Assembly: GCF_001704415.2 (NCBI RefSeq)
Contig: NC_030824.1
Coordinates: 30,127,022 to 30,191,021, forward strand
Direction of reading: 5' to 3'
DNA from: Capra hircus
Lineage: Eukaryota; Chordata; Mammalia; Artiodactyla; Bovidae
Length of the DNA stretch: 64,000 bases
Below are positions 45,190 through 56,346 of the stretch, one piece after another; within the stretch, counting starts at the first letter, position 1, and every line of letters starts with the position of its first letter. The position numbers and the translations under genes were made by a program. Below the pieces are notes generated by a model. That model made no database searches and was not told the origin of the DNA. It saw only the letters and a list, made by a program, of their open reading frames with translations.

Positions 45190-45655
45190 TGTTAGCAAAT
45201 ATTTTCCAGAATTCCAGTACTCTTAATGGCTACCAAAAAGAATGTTGCTATGAACAAGGGGGTGAGGATATCTTTTCGAGTTAGTATTTTATCTCCTTGA
45301 TGTATTCCTAAAGTGGAGTTGCTTGATCATATAATAGTTCTATTTTTAGTTTTTGAGGAAACTCCACACTGTTTTCCACAAAATGTCACAATTTATATTC
45401 CCAATAGCAGTGCAAAAGGCTTCCCTTTCCTCCACATTTTTGCCAGCAATTATTTGTTGTCCTTTTTGATAATAGATATTTTAACAGGTATGAGGTGATA
45501 TCTCATCGTGGTTTTAATATGCATTTTCCCAATGATTTGTGATACTGAGCATATTTTCAGGAACCTGTTGGCCTTTTATATATCTTCTTTTCAGATATAT
45601 CTATTTAGGTTCTTTGTATATTTTTAATTTGTGTTATTTGTTTTTTGGGGCTTTT
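45190..45655 (-). mobile_element. Old L1 ORF2 C-terminal region
   Basis: 'agtggagttgcttgatcata', 'tttgaggaaactccacactg', 'ccaatagcagtgcaaaagg', 'aggtatgaggtgatatctca' are the reverse complement of an old L1 ORF2 3' region. Confidence 0.75.
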
Positions 45656-45675
45656 TTCTGCTGCGGAGTGTATGT

Positions 45676-45825
45676 AGTTCAGTAGTTCAGTCGCTCAGTG
45701 GTGTCCGACTCTTTGCGATCCCATGAATCGCAGCACGTCAGGCCTCCCTGTCCATCACCAACTCCTGGAGTTCACTCAGACTCACGTCCATCGACTCAGT
45801 GATGCCATCCAGCCATCGCATCCTC
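45676..45825 (-). mobile_element. BovB 3' fragment
   Basis: Only ~150 bp: 'gtccgactctttgcgatccc' to 'ccatcgcatcctc'. Its 5' truncation point coincides, within a few bases of shared sequence, with the edge of the LTR that follows. Confidence 0.9.
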
Positions 45826-45855
45826 TGTTGTCCCCTAGGTGACGACAGGCAAGGC

Positions 45856-45951
45856 TTTATTGGGGCCCCTCCTGCAGCAGGGTGGAGCAAGAACAAGCAA
45901 CACGTTGCCTTGCTTGTTCCCCTAGGTGAGCCGTGAGCTGGTGTCTTAAAT
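45856..45951 (-). promoter_or_regulatory. Putative LTR core promoter and R region
   Basis: Contains the TATA-like ATTTAAG and the AATAAA signal of the LTR. Between them, GAACAAGCAA (45891-45900) and TTGCTTGTTC (45910-45919) form a perfect 10-bp inverted repeat with a 9-nt loop, in the place where a retroviral R-region stem-loop would lie. Activity cannot be judged from sequence. Confidence 0.4.
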
Positions 45952-46390
45952 GGGGGGAGGGAAGGGGTGTGTCCAGGGGTCAGGCCTGAGGGGGGCTTAG
46001 GTTGTCTGCCCACCCCTCTGGTGGTGGTGTGTGCAGAGTATGCACAGTACCCTGCTTCTGCTCCCAACATCCAGTTTTTGCTCCAGGCTCCTCAGAAGTA
46101 GCAGTTGGGTTTTTATTTTTTTGTATATTTTGGGTCCAGAATTTGCCCCAACCGCACATACAAGCAGTTACTTTTAGTCCCACATAGATTCTTTGTGTTT
46201 TGTTGCTAGAGGAAAGGTGTGTCCAGGTGCAAGCTTTGCAGCAAAGGATCCCAGATTCCAGCCTGTCCCATCTCAAGGGGGTGAGGAGGCGACTTAATTC
46301 AGAAAAGCTGTATTGGGGCACAGTTTGAAAGGCCAGGGTAGAAAGGCTGGAAACATATTCAAGAAAAGATCTTTTATTGAAAAGCCTTGC

Positions 46391-46576
46391 GCTTCCCTGT
46401 TGGCTCAGTGGTAAAGAACCTACCTGCCAATGCAGGAGAGGTGGGTTCAATCCCTAGGTCAGAAAGATCCCTGGAGAAGGAAATGGCAAGCCACTCCAGT
46501 AATCTTGCCTGAAAAATCCCAAGGACAGGAGCCTGGCTACAGTCCATGGGGTCGCAAAGAGTCTGATAGAACTGAG
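46391..46576 (+). mobile_element. Bov-tA SINE inside the LTR
   Basis: 'gcttccctgttggctcagtg', 'tgccaatgcaggagaggtgg', to 'gtctgatagaactgagtatg'. Slightly shortened body. It dates after the LTR. Confidence 0.93.
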
Positions 46577-46946
46577 TATGCAGAGAAATAAGACCTGGTT
46601 TTTAAAATACAAGGCTGACAAGAATGAGACTGGCCCTGAAGGGTAGGTGAGGCCAGAAGAGGCTGGTCTCCTCTGCCTCCATGTATCCTGGAGGGAGCTG
46701 GAGCCAGCACCGTGATTTCTCCCTAAGGGGAGTCACGGAGACTTGTCCTGCTTGTCCTTTCTGAAGACTTTGGGGCCTCAATCTTCTAACAGGAGAAAAG
46801 CCAAACTTGTTTTCAGCTCCTACTGCCTCTTGGGCAAAGGGGCAATGCCATGGGTATCTACCTACCCCCATCCCCCACAACTTGATTTGTTTAGTCCCAA
46901 GAAAAGACGAGGCAGTTTGCCATTATTTGGGGACTTGTTCCTAACA

Positions 46947-47467
46947 ATTAGGAATTCTTGTAAAAGCTATCTTCTCTCTCAGGAAAGAGAGAATTATTTC
47001 TCTTTCAAACAAGGTTTTGCATTTTCTGTGCATAACTGTTTGTTAGAGACAAGAGAAAACATTTCCTCTCCATGTACAACAAGAAAATTATATGAAGAGG
47101 AAAACAAAATCTATTCTCCATGGAAAGAATTCTGGTAACAATAGAAGCTTGAGTCCTTTCCAGAAAAAATGTGTGTGTGCATATTTTTCCCATGAACAGG
47201 GGTGACCGTTGGACACTGACCCATGTTAAAGCCCACTTTCATTATCAGGTATTACTCAGGTCTTACAGAAAGAAAACCAGAAAAACTCAATAGGCAGAGT
47301 TCTTTACAGATACCATGATGCAACGTTACAAAATGCCTTTAATAGGCCATTGTCTTTCCAAAGGCTAGACTTTTAAGTAGTTCTGTGAAACTATGTGGAA
47401 TATAAACCCCAGACTTCATGCTTCAGCCTGGCTTCCTGGTTTGACCATGAGGAAGTCTAAAGCCTCA
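46947..47467. other. No recognised feature
   Basis: Unassigned. A 131-codon frame (46743-47138) starts inside the LTR and runs into this region; it has no recognisable domain. Confidence 0.4.
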
Positions 47468-47684
47468 GGGCTTCCCAGGTAATGGTGCTAATGGTAAAGA
47501 ATCCACCTGCCAATGCAGGAGACATAAGAGTAGCAGGTTCAATCCCTGGGTCAGGAAGATGCCCTGGAGAAGGGACTGGCTACCAACTCTAGTATTCTTG
47601 CAGGGAAAATCCCATGGATAGAGGAACCCGGTGGTCTATAGTCCACAGGGTTGCAAAGAGTCTGACACAACTGAAGTGACTTAG
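47468..47684 (+). mobile_element. Bov-tA SINE
   Basis: 'gggcttcccaggtaatggtg' with a small head insertion ('acataagagtagcagg') and a normal body to 'ctgacacaactgaagtgac'. Confidence 0.92.
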
Positions 47685-47849
47685 CATACATGCACAAGCC
47701 TAAAACATCACACTTGTTCACTGCAACCCTACATGTGAAGCTCAAGCCAAAAATATGGCTCGTGTGAAAGAAATAAAATGAAACTACAGAGCAAACTGCT
47801 CCCACCACACCCAGTCCATACAGCATTCTGTGTGTTCTCTACATGGATT

Positions 47850-48515
47850 GATTGATAGACTTGATGTGCTGTTGATTCGCAGTGTAGTATCACTTTCAAG
47901 TGTATGGCAAAATGATTCAGTTATGCACACACACACCTTCTTTTTCAGATTCTTTTTCCTTATAGGTTATTACAAGATATTGAGCATAGTACCTTGTCCA
48001 ATACAGTAGGTCCTTATTGGTTATTTATTTTATACATAGTAGTGTGTATCTGGGCTTCCCTTGTGGCTCAGCTGGTAAAGAATCCGCCTACAATGCAGGA
48101 GACCTGGGTTAGATCTCTGGGTTGGGAAGATTCCCCTGGAGAAGGGAAGAGCTACCCTCTCCAGTATTGTGGCCTAGAGAATTCCATGGACCGTATAGTC
48201 CCTGGGGTTGCAAAGAGTCGGACACAACTGAGCGACTTTCACTTTCTTTTCACTTTCAGTGTGTATCTATTAATCCCAAACTCTTAATTAATCCCACTTT
48301 GATAAGCATAAATTCTCAATGTCTGTGAGTCTGTTTGGCAGATAAGTTCATTTATATCATTTTTCAAGATTCCATATATAAGTGATTTCACTTTACATTT
48401 GTCTTTCACTATCTGACTTATTACTTAGTAAGATAACCTCCAGGTCCACTGGTATTGCTTCAAATGGCATTATTTCATTCTTTCTAAGTCTGAGTGATAT
48501 TCCACATGGACTTAT
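47850..48515 (-). mobile_element. Artiodactyl L1 3' UTR/ORF2 end, split by a SINE
   Basis: 'ttataggttattacaagata', 'acagtaggtccttattggtt' and, after the SINE, 'aatgtctgtgagtctgtttg', 'aagattccatatataagtg', 'gcttcaaatggcattatttc' are the reverse complement of an artiodactyl L1 3' end. Confidence 0.85.
48052..48257 (+). mobile_element. Bov-A2 SINE (monomer)
   Basis: 'gggcttcccttgtggctcag' to the ctttcactttc-rich end. Perfect 11-bp target repeats agtgtgtatct at 48041-48051 and 48258-48268 prove insertion into the L1. Confidence 0.96.
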
Positions 48516-48954
48516 GTTATCACAGTGTGCTGTGCTCCTCCCCACTAGAACACCAACAAACTCACTAGGTCTCAAACTCACTAGGTCTACACCAAATCAT
48601 TCCTCTCCCCACCACCCAAAACTATGCCTTCTTTTGTTCTCTATTTTGGATAACAACAACATACTCCAAGGCTATAAAACCTTGTTGCATACTCACCTTC
48701 CCCTGCTCATCCTCCAGATTCAGACCATCAATGTCTGCTCCTCTAGCCATGATCCTCATTCAGACTTTCAACATCTCTCACCTGGAAAATCACAATACCA
48801 CCTTTATTTGGTCTGCCAGTCTCTACTGTCTCCCCTTCTTATTTCCTCCTTCACACAATGGCCACAATCAGCTTTGATAATATTAATTCTCTGTTTGGAA
48901 ATTCATCAATGCTAACAGTACCATTTCCTTGGCAAATCAGGTTTGGCTTTTTCT
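48516..48954. other. Unassigned, possibly L2-related
   Basis: Pyrimidine-rich text ('cctccttcacacaatggcca', 'caatcagctttgataat') loosely recalls an L2 internal region. The 177-codon frame at 48382-48915 runs through L1 and this region and has no known domain. Confidence 0.3.
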
Positions 48955-48964
48955 AAGGTACTTT

Positions 48965-49738
48965 ATGGCAGAAAGTGAAGAGGAACTAAGAAGCCTCTTA
49001 ATGAAAGTGAAAGTGGAAAGTGAAAAAGTTGGCCTAAAGCTCAACATTCAGAAAATGAACATCATGGCATCTGGTCCCATCACTTCATGGGAAATAGATG
49101 GGGAAACAGTGGAAACAGTGTCAGACTTTATTTTGGGGGGCTCCAAAATCACTGCAGATGGTGATTGCAGCCATGAAATTAAAAGACGTTTACTCCTTAG
49201 AAGAAAAGTTATGACCAACCTAGATAGCATATTCAAAAGCAGAGCCATTACTTTGCCAACAAAGGTCCATCTAGTCAAGGCTATGTTTTTTCCAGTAGTC
49301 ATGTATGGATGTGAGAGTTGGACTGTGAAGAAGGCTGAGCGCCGAAGAATTGAGGCTTTTGAACTGTGGTGTTGGAGAAGACTCTTGAGAGTCCCTTGAA
49401 CTGCAAGGAGAGCCAACCAGTCCATTCTGAAGGAGATCAGCCCTGGGATTTCTTTGGAAGGAATGATGCTGAAGCTGAAACTCCAGTACTTTGGCCACCT
49501 CATGCGAAGAGTTGGCTCATTGGAAAAGACTCCGATGGTGGGAGGGATTGGGGGCAGGAGGAGAAGGCGACGACAAAGGATGAGATGGCTGGATGGCATC
49601 ACTGACTCGATGGACGTGAGTCTGAGTGAACTCCGGGAGTTGGTGATGGACAGGGAGGCCTGGCGTGCTGCAATTGATGGGGTCGCAAACAGTCGGACAC
49701 GACTGAGCGACTGAACTGAACTGAACTGAACTGAACTG
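48965..49738 (+). mobile_element. BovB, well preserved 3' part
   Basis: 774 bp from just after the RT YADD motif to the tail of about six CTGAA units. A perfect 10-bp target repeat aaggtacttt flanks it (48955-48964 and 49739-49748). The reading frame is continuous from 48965 to 49714 except for one nonsense codon at 49397-49399, where the conserved tryptophan codon TGG of the RVPWTARR block is TGA. This is one of the least damaged BovB copies in the window and probably a recent insertion. Confidence 0.97.
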
Positions 49739-49748
49739 AAGGTACTTT

Positions 49749-50124
49749 CGAGCGATGTAGAAGGAAAGAGGTAAAGACAAAGACATTGGAAAGAATAAAA
49801 GTATCTCAAAATCTACAAAATATGTTTACTTCAAATTTGGCTTTGTGTTTTACTTCTGTATGGTTAATGGACCTATTGAACAAAACACTCCTATTTAGGG
49901 AAATAAGAAAACATATATGGATCTGCTTATTTTTGCAAAAAAAAAAAAAAAAAAAAACAAGAAAAGAATAAATCTGAAACTAATATAATTAGTTAGCTAC
50001 AAGGGATAAAACATAGATTAGACTGAAATCAACTTTTCTGAACTTTGTAACTATACTTGATTTTATAAGACAATATCTTTGTTCTTACGAAATACTTATT
50101 ATATTAACAGATAAAGGAGTATGC
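49749..50124. other. No recognised feature
   Basis: Unassigned, with an A-run at 49939-49957. Confidence 0.45.
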
Positions 50125-50300
50125 ATAGCCTGCCTATTCTCAAATGGTTCAGATTTTAAAAAAATGAAACCAGTTTGTATATGTACGTGTGTGTGTGAGA
50201 AAGAGACAGAGAGACAGGCAGAGTCAGAGACAGATCAAGAGAGAAAAACCAATTTTGCAAGCTGTTAAAAATTGGTCAATCAATGTCAAAGCGTCATTCT
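50125..50300 (+). mobile_element. Old L1 3' UTR fragment
   Basis: 'tctcaaatggttcagatttt', a gtgtgtgagaaagagacagag stretch split by substitutions, and 'gctgttaaaaattggtcaat' match the old L1 3' UTR pattern. Confidence 0.5.
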
Positions 50301-51373
50301 TTTTTACTGACGGAACATCTATCAGTTATTGCTTCTGAGGACCAATCAGAAGACCTTCCAGGTCACAATATCTATTTCTCAACACCAAAGGACTGGGAAC
50401 CATGATAATTTGCTATTTCTGTGTCAGGAAAGACTGTCAATGAGTGCAGTTCCTTATCTGTGACCATGGGTTTTAGCGTAGATTTAGTGAGTGATTACTT
50501 TTTGCATATTTTCTCTTTTGTAGAAGTGTAACAGATAGTTAATTCTTACTCTACTTTCAGCTTTATTGGCCAGTCTCTCATGTAGCCTGTTCTTACGAAA
50601 TGAATTTTCTGGGCTTAAATTTTCTCATCTGCCAAATATGAACAGTTGAGTAATCACTAGATTACATCTTGAAGTTCCTTTACCCCTAAAAATCTTTTAT
50701 ATTTCCTTCCTCAGTTTTCTTTTTAATTCCGAATGAATTTCATTATCTCTCGCACAGCATTTCTGTTTACCTAAGGAAGAAAAAGCAATGCATTCACGAC
50801 CATGATTAAAGTGAAGTGAGGTTTGTTGTCATGCTTGTCCTTTCCTACATAATTTTAACTTCTTAATTGAGCCCAGAACTGAGAGAAGCTTAGTATAATC
50901 AGGATTTCAAGAATACTAACTCATGCCTAAGATTGTTTGCATTCTTACAAATAAAAGAAAATTGTTGAATAATTGATTTGTTGCCAGCGGAATGCTTTCG
51001 ATTTTTATTACTTCTCAGCAGTGGCTTTGTAGAATCACTGTTACAAACGTTTGCTGCAAGTGCTAACTTGGCACTGGCTAAAAATACCCAGCATCAGGAA
51101 GAAATGATGTGCAAGACCAGTGTTTTATAGTTGGCAACAATTCTTCCCATTGTAACCAATGTCTGTTTATTTTGTAAATCATTGGCTAAATCATGTAAAA
51201 GGTAAATGTATTTCCTCTTCCTTTTCTTTCCCAAGAATCTGAAAGGAACTAAAGCAAATGAAGCTGAGAAGTAGGCTTGTGACCTCTGACAGGTACTGGG
51301 TCTAGCTGGAATTGCAGGGAGAGAGTGTTGAAAGGGAAAAGGGACCACAGGCCATGTTCCAATAGTTGAAACC
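50301..51373. other. No recognised feature
   Basis: Apparently single-copy sequence. Short antisense frames (51094-51348, 51249-51443) have no recognisable motif. Confidence 0.45.
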
Positions 51374-51823
51374 CTATGGGAGGTCTGTGTCCAAGGATTT
51401 GATTCCTCCTTTCATCGTGACACTCACAGACAGCCTCAGCCACAATAGAGAGCCTACTTTAGGGGAAACAAAATTAATATGTAAGAATATAATAAGAAAA
51501 GCCGGGAAGATAACCTGGGGTTTACCTCCTAGGTCCCTGAGTCTGCACCGTTTTGGAACACAATGATCTCTGCCAGCCCTAAGGAGGCCATCAGGAAGAT
51601 GCTGGTGACAAGGACCAAGGTAACTGCTAGGAAGATGACCAAGACGCCTGGACCACTGAGCCCTGTAGACAAGCCACCACAGCCTTCGACAATCCCTCTC
51701 CAGCCCCTTGTCCCAGACATACCCGCTCCTGCCAGATCTGAGGGTCTGGATGGATCCCAGGAGAAGGAGGGCAAGCCCATCATCCCACTTGCCAAAGCCT
51801 CCTTTGCCCATCTTTCTCCCTGA
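51374..51823. other. GC-richer patch with overlapping open frames
   Basis: Three frames are open over the same ~260-440 bp: minus 51374-51811 (145 codons), minus 51529-51795 (88 codons) and plus 51563-51823 (86 codons). The 88-codon frame ends with a hydrophobic stretch (GVLVIFLAVTLVLVTSIFLM) that could span a membrane. The plus frame is proline and lysine rich. I recognise none of them. The minus sequence reads GAG|gtaaac at about 51530, a plausible splice donor. It could be a decayed gene, a retrocopy, an exon, or chance in a GC-rich patch. Confidence 0.25.
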
Positions 51824-53059
51824 TGGCTCTGAATCTTCTAGTTCCTCTTGGGGTGAAGCAGACTAAGTTCATCCCAAGTACCCCAGTTTGAGGTAGACTT
51901 CAGTTTATAAAGTATACAATTACATTGATACTATTAAATAAAATCAATGTTACATATTAGAATTAGGCTAAACAGGATGGAAATCTTTTTTTTTTTTTGT
52001 CAGTGAAAGCTCACCAGTTAAAAAATAGCCTTAGTTCACTCATTCAATAAACATATAATAAGTATTTATTACATCCCAAGTTCTGTGGTCCACAAGACAA
52101 GTCCCTGTGTTCAGGAAGCATACAGGTAAAACATTTAAGAAAACATTTTACACCGTAAGTATTAATTTTTTTAATAAAAAGATATTTTAAAAAATAAAAA
52201 GGAAAAGTAAAAAAAAGATTTAAAAAATCAAAAAAAGATTCATTTGTGGTGGTTGAAACCTTTAACTTGTGTTTTGTGAAAGACAGATTTGTTTAAACGA
52301 TGAAAATGCCAAGAATATAATTTAAATTTTTCCCCAATTACAAGTGATATTATTCTTGAAGACCCTTTGAGAATATCCTTGAAAACTATACTAATAATAC
52401 TTTTTCTAAATCATTTTTTGAGTATTACTGTTTATACTGTCCTTCACTTTGCCACTCTACAGTGTCCATGTTAAACATCAAATGTGTATTTCCAGGGATC
52501 TGCAGAATCAATACATTAGAAATTTCTGTTTTCCAGAAAATATTTTTATTTCCTGCTATGGCATTCAGCTCACTTCAAGTTTTAAAGGTTCAGACGCCTA
52601 ACTGGCGTTGACAACATTGTTAATCTTCCCTCACAGACATTCAGGAAAATTACCAAGGCAGGGTAGGAAAAAGTTAGAGTCATTTTAAAAATGACTTCTA
52701 TTCAAACAATATTGTCATTGTCCAAACGCCAAGGTCTCCTTGGAACTATAAAAGTTTTCATGATATCAGGCCTTACTGTTTGTTAAGCAATAAGCAGTTT
52801 TGGCTTTTCAAAATATGCTCTATGTGTTTCTTCCTAAGAAACATTACCTTTGAAGGAGAAGATAGCATTATTTTAAAATTAATGCTTAATAAAATTATTT
52901 TTCCAAGATTGATTTTTAAATAAATATAAAACCATATTAATACTTTTATATAATAATCAATGCTATATAATAGGCTGATGTAGAACAGACTCTATTAGAA
53001 ATCATTTTCTTAAGTCAGTTAAATCTCATCAGTAAAAATATAGCTTTAAGGAAGTCCCA
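51824..53059. other. Mostly unrecognised; old repeat scrap at 52026-52150
   Basis: 'ttcactcattcaataaacat', 'aagtatttattacatcccaa', 'gttctgtggtccac' recall an ancient mammalian repeat end (L2-like). The rest is AT-rich and unassigned. Confidence 0.4.
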
Positions 53060-53330
53060 CTCATTAACTTAAAAAAAAAAATCTTTAACTCAACCATAAA
53101 ATGGCAACCCAATTAAAAATGAGGCAAAGAATCTAAATAGGCATTTCTCCAAAAAGGATATGCAGTAGTTACTAAACACATGAAAAGATGGTCGCTTCAT
53201 TAGCCATCAGGGAAATTCAAGTCAACACTGGAAGAGAGCCCTGCTCTGCTTCCACCAGGATGACTAAAATCTCTGTATAGTGTAGCTTGTATGGCTTCCA
53301 TATAGTGGAGACTCTTTGGAAATACATTTT
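53060..53330 (+). mobile_element. Old L1 ORF2 C-terminal fragment
   Basis: 'aatggcaacccaattaaaaa', 'aataggcatttctccaaaa', 'catgaaaagatggtcgct', 'tagccatcagggaaattcaa' follow the old L1 ORF2 3' region. Heavily decayed. Confidence 0.68.
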
Positions 53331-54828
53331 TAAATTTTTATTTAGATATTAAGTTATTAGGGTTAGCATTGTCTAATACTGGTGTTAAAGTACTATAATT
53401 AGAATTCTATTATCAAAAATATTGGAATAACCCCATATTCCTGGATAAAATTTTAAATATGTATACTAATAATGGTATGTTTAAATATTTAAATAAAATG
53501 AGTAGTGTGAATTAGAGAAATTAAGTAAATTACATTAGTAAAATAAATTAAATTAATAAATTAAATAAATAAGATGAATATTTTAAACACTTGATGAAAA
53601 TACTTTGGCTTTGCCCCTGCTTAGCTTCATTACAAGTTTGCTATAAAGAAAATGGAAGGAAAATTAATTTCATTCCAAAAGTCATTTACAAAACAGGGGA
53701 ATATCTTCAGCCAGATATGTTGTTGACAGCATGTTTTTCGTTTTGTTTTGTGGCAGCTTTACACTGAATACAGTGTTGGAAGGAGAAGGATCACTTCTGA
53801 GACAGGACATGTAACTTTCTAGTACTACCACAGAGCTGTCTGAAAGAGGACACAGAGGAATTTGCAAAAAGCAATTGCAATAGATAAAACAAAAATTAGA
53901 AGTTCATCAGTAAACTGAAAGAAGCAAAATGAACAAAAGTAAATTGGATGCTGAATTTTAGGGGAAAAGATTCTGAAATTATCCCACGAAACACACACAC
54001 ACACACACACATGGCTCATGAAGGCATTTATTTCATAAAAATTTGCTTCATCAAAGACCACGAATCATTCACAAACACTTAACTCATGGAGAGTTCCCAT
54101 GGAGACACAGAAAGCCCAACATGGAAACAACTTTTATAGGTTCTTAACCCATACAATGGCCAAAACTATCTAGAATCGTAGTGGCAGCTCAAGATATAAC
54201 AGCCACAAGCAATTGCAGAGAAAAATCACTTTATTAACAATAAAGAAATAATAAATCACACTATTCTCAGGCAACAGACAACAAATTCTGAAACATTAAT
54301 GAGTTGCTGTACCGAATGACATGTCCATATTTCTTGAACTGTAGACTATTGATAAAACTGTTTCTTTCCTTTAATACAGTTAGTATGAGTCTTTGTGGTT
54401 GAACAAAACCAACATTAACTGTTGCTATGGCACTTATGTATTCAGTACACATTTCCTACAAAAGAGTTTGTGAAGCTAAATTTATGTGAAGACATTTTTG
54501 TTTACGTGTTTGGCAATACACACAAGGGATAAAAAGTATGATTACAGGGCACAGATGTAATGCTGTTTGACTCCAATTACTCGTAACCTGTGTTAAATAA
54601 TCACTACTGCCCTCCACACATCCCTCCTCTTATATTTAGTGGAAGGAAAATTGCAGGGCTATTTTGTGCCACCAACATAGCCCTTCCTAGATGAGAGGAC
54701 TACTACAACGTCTTGCTTTATCTCTGGATTTCTCTAGTCTAGTTTCCCTTTCTAGATTGGAAAGAAAAGACATACTTAAAGATGGCTTATTTGAATTGAC
54801 ACACCGCAGGTCTCTTTACTACCAACCT
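53331..54828. other. No recognised gene; AT-rich
   Basis: Contains a (TAAA)n-like patch at about 53515-53580 and a CA microsatellite at 53992-54012. Nothing else assigned. Confidence 0.45.
53992..54012. repeat. (CA)n microsatellite
   Basis: About ten CA units. Confidence 0.92.
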
Positions 54829-54839
54829 TGTCTCTAATG

Positions 54840-54958
54840 TCATTGTTTAGTCACCAAGTAGCATCCAACTCTTTTGCAAACCCATGGACCATAGCCTCCT
54901 CTGTCCATGGAATTCTCCAGGCAAGAATACTGGAGTGGGTTGCCGCCTCCTTTTCCAC
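54840..54958 (-). mobile_element. Bov-tA SINE, 3' half
   Basis: 'tcaccaagtagcatccaact' to 'gagtgggttgccgcctcc'. Perfect 11-bp target repeats tgtctctaatg at 54829-54839 and 54959-54969. Confidence 0.94.
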
Positions 54959-54969
54959 TGTCTCTAATG

Positions 54970-56346
54970 ACCCTGAATAAATTAAGAACTACAATGCTCT
55001 TTTATTTCCTTGTAGGAGTCTCAGTTTTACTATTATGAGTAGGTAGAACTTGATGGTTTATTTCATGTTTCTTGCATGAAATTTAGAGGACTAGAATCAT
55101 GAAAAAGCTTACATTTTCCCCTCCAGTATTCTGTAGTGCTAAATATAATCAGGATTGTCTATATCTCTATCTTTATTAATTAGAAAAGTAGTGTGTTAAG
55201 GAAATTAAAATGAAAGATGTCTTATTCAGGCCTCAGAAGCACAACAGGCTTGTGACCTGCTTCTGATCTGCCTGGATTCCATGCCTGCCTCCAAGCACAG
55301 CAAGTCAGGCAGCACTTTAGATAAGGAAAGGAATGAGTCCTGAAATCTTTTGAGTCCCTGAGGGCCTGGCTAACCACCTCTCCCAGTGGGTCTTATGACT
55401 CATTAGGTGAAACAAACTGAATTTAAAGAAAAAGAACAGAGCTGTATTTTCAGAGGAACAAACTGATGATGATATCAGTTCATGGTCTGGGGATATAAAA
55501 AGGAGCCCCCAAAACTGCAGTTTGAACCCTCACCCATGTGGTGCATGCACTGCCCAGGACTCTTTCCCAACCGGGACTCCAGATTGCTGTTAATGAGGGA
55601 CTTCCCAGTGCTGTTCAAGACTGGATATAGGTCACTGGCCCAATTTGGTGATATACATGCTGTTACTTCTCTTTATTATTTGTATTTCTGTTCTTTTAAT
55701 GAAAAGAAAATATAATTTCATATATTGAAATTATGTCAAATAATACTCTATTAAATGTTGAAATTGTTTATTTGTGAGTAACGAGTGGTTTCTATTGTTA
55801 GCAAATCCTTGGAACCTAAAACAAAAGTAAAACTTTGGACAAAATACATTAATTTCAATTCTATAAATTATTACTCTATACATATCAAATATTGGATCTT
55901 TTAATATAAAAGCTGATCAATCATATAAAACATCCTTAAGGGAGTTGTTGAAAGCAGGCACATTCTTTTAATCAGTTTTGGCAATTTTCTTCATCTAAAA
56001 GATAATTATTGGGTTGAATTTTTTCTCAGAGACTGTTACACTATCCGTTGATTTCAATGACAAAGAAATTTAGGGGCAGCAAAAGAATCAAGAGGGCTGC
56101 ATTTTTAGAATAAGAATAAAAGGAGAATTAAAAATCATAACCAAATGGGAAAAAAAAAAAAACTCATGAAAGGGAAAGGATGAAAAACAAAACCACAGAA
56201 GATGAGGAGAAAGGTCCTGACTGTGAGATATAGAGTTGAAAATTTTAAGACTGATGCAGGAAATATTTTAATTTAGACATTATATTAATATTTAATAATT
56301 GCAGGCATGTTACTCTTTAACACACCTTTTAAGACTTCTCAAGTAT
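54970..56346. other. Unassigned; possible LTR-like region 55200-55735
   Basis: The subregion 55200-55735 has balanced composition and a good TATA box (gatataaaaagg at 55493-55504) followed by a 77-codon frame (55482-55715) of no known family. It could be an LTR, but I see no clear ends or AATAAA. The rest is AT-rich. Confidence 0.3.

Larger units (their letters stand above)
45826..46946 (-). mobile_element. Probable endogenous retrovirus solo LTR
   Basis: On the minus strand the element would begin TGTTAGGAAC (46946) and end GGGGACAACA (45826), giving TG...CA ends with a 4-bp inverted TGTT/AACA. Near the 3' end it has a TATA-like ATTTAAG (rc of 45945-45951), then about 85 bp further a polyadenylation signal AATAAA (rc of 45856-45861), the usual U3-R-U5 order. 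It is GC-richer than the surroundings. A Bov-tA at 46391-46576 interrupts it; without that, length is about 930 bp. No gag, pol or env sequence adjoins it. The family is not identified and I see no convincing flanking duplication, so this is a structural inference about an old retroviral remnant. Confidence 0.55.

Noticed and set aside
46743..47138. 131-codon frame as an ERV protein
   Set aside because: It begins inside the putative LTR on the opposite strand and shows no gag, pol or env motif.
48382..48915. 177-codon plus-strand frame
   Set aside because: Runs through an L1 3' end in antisense and into unassigned pyrimidine-rich sequence; no domain, no promoter or splice context.
49710..49740. 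CTGAA repeats as a CRISPR or satellite array
   Set aside because: These are the pentanucleotide 3' tails of BovB, present at the ends of several copies in both orientations.
49048..49809. 253-codon minus-strand frame as a gene
   Set aside because: It lies antisense to a BovB copy with the normal tail and target duplication; similar antisense frames recur in other copies.
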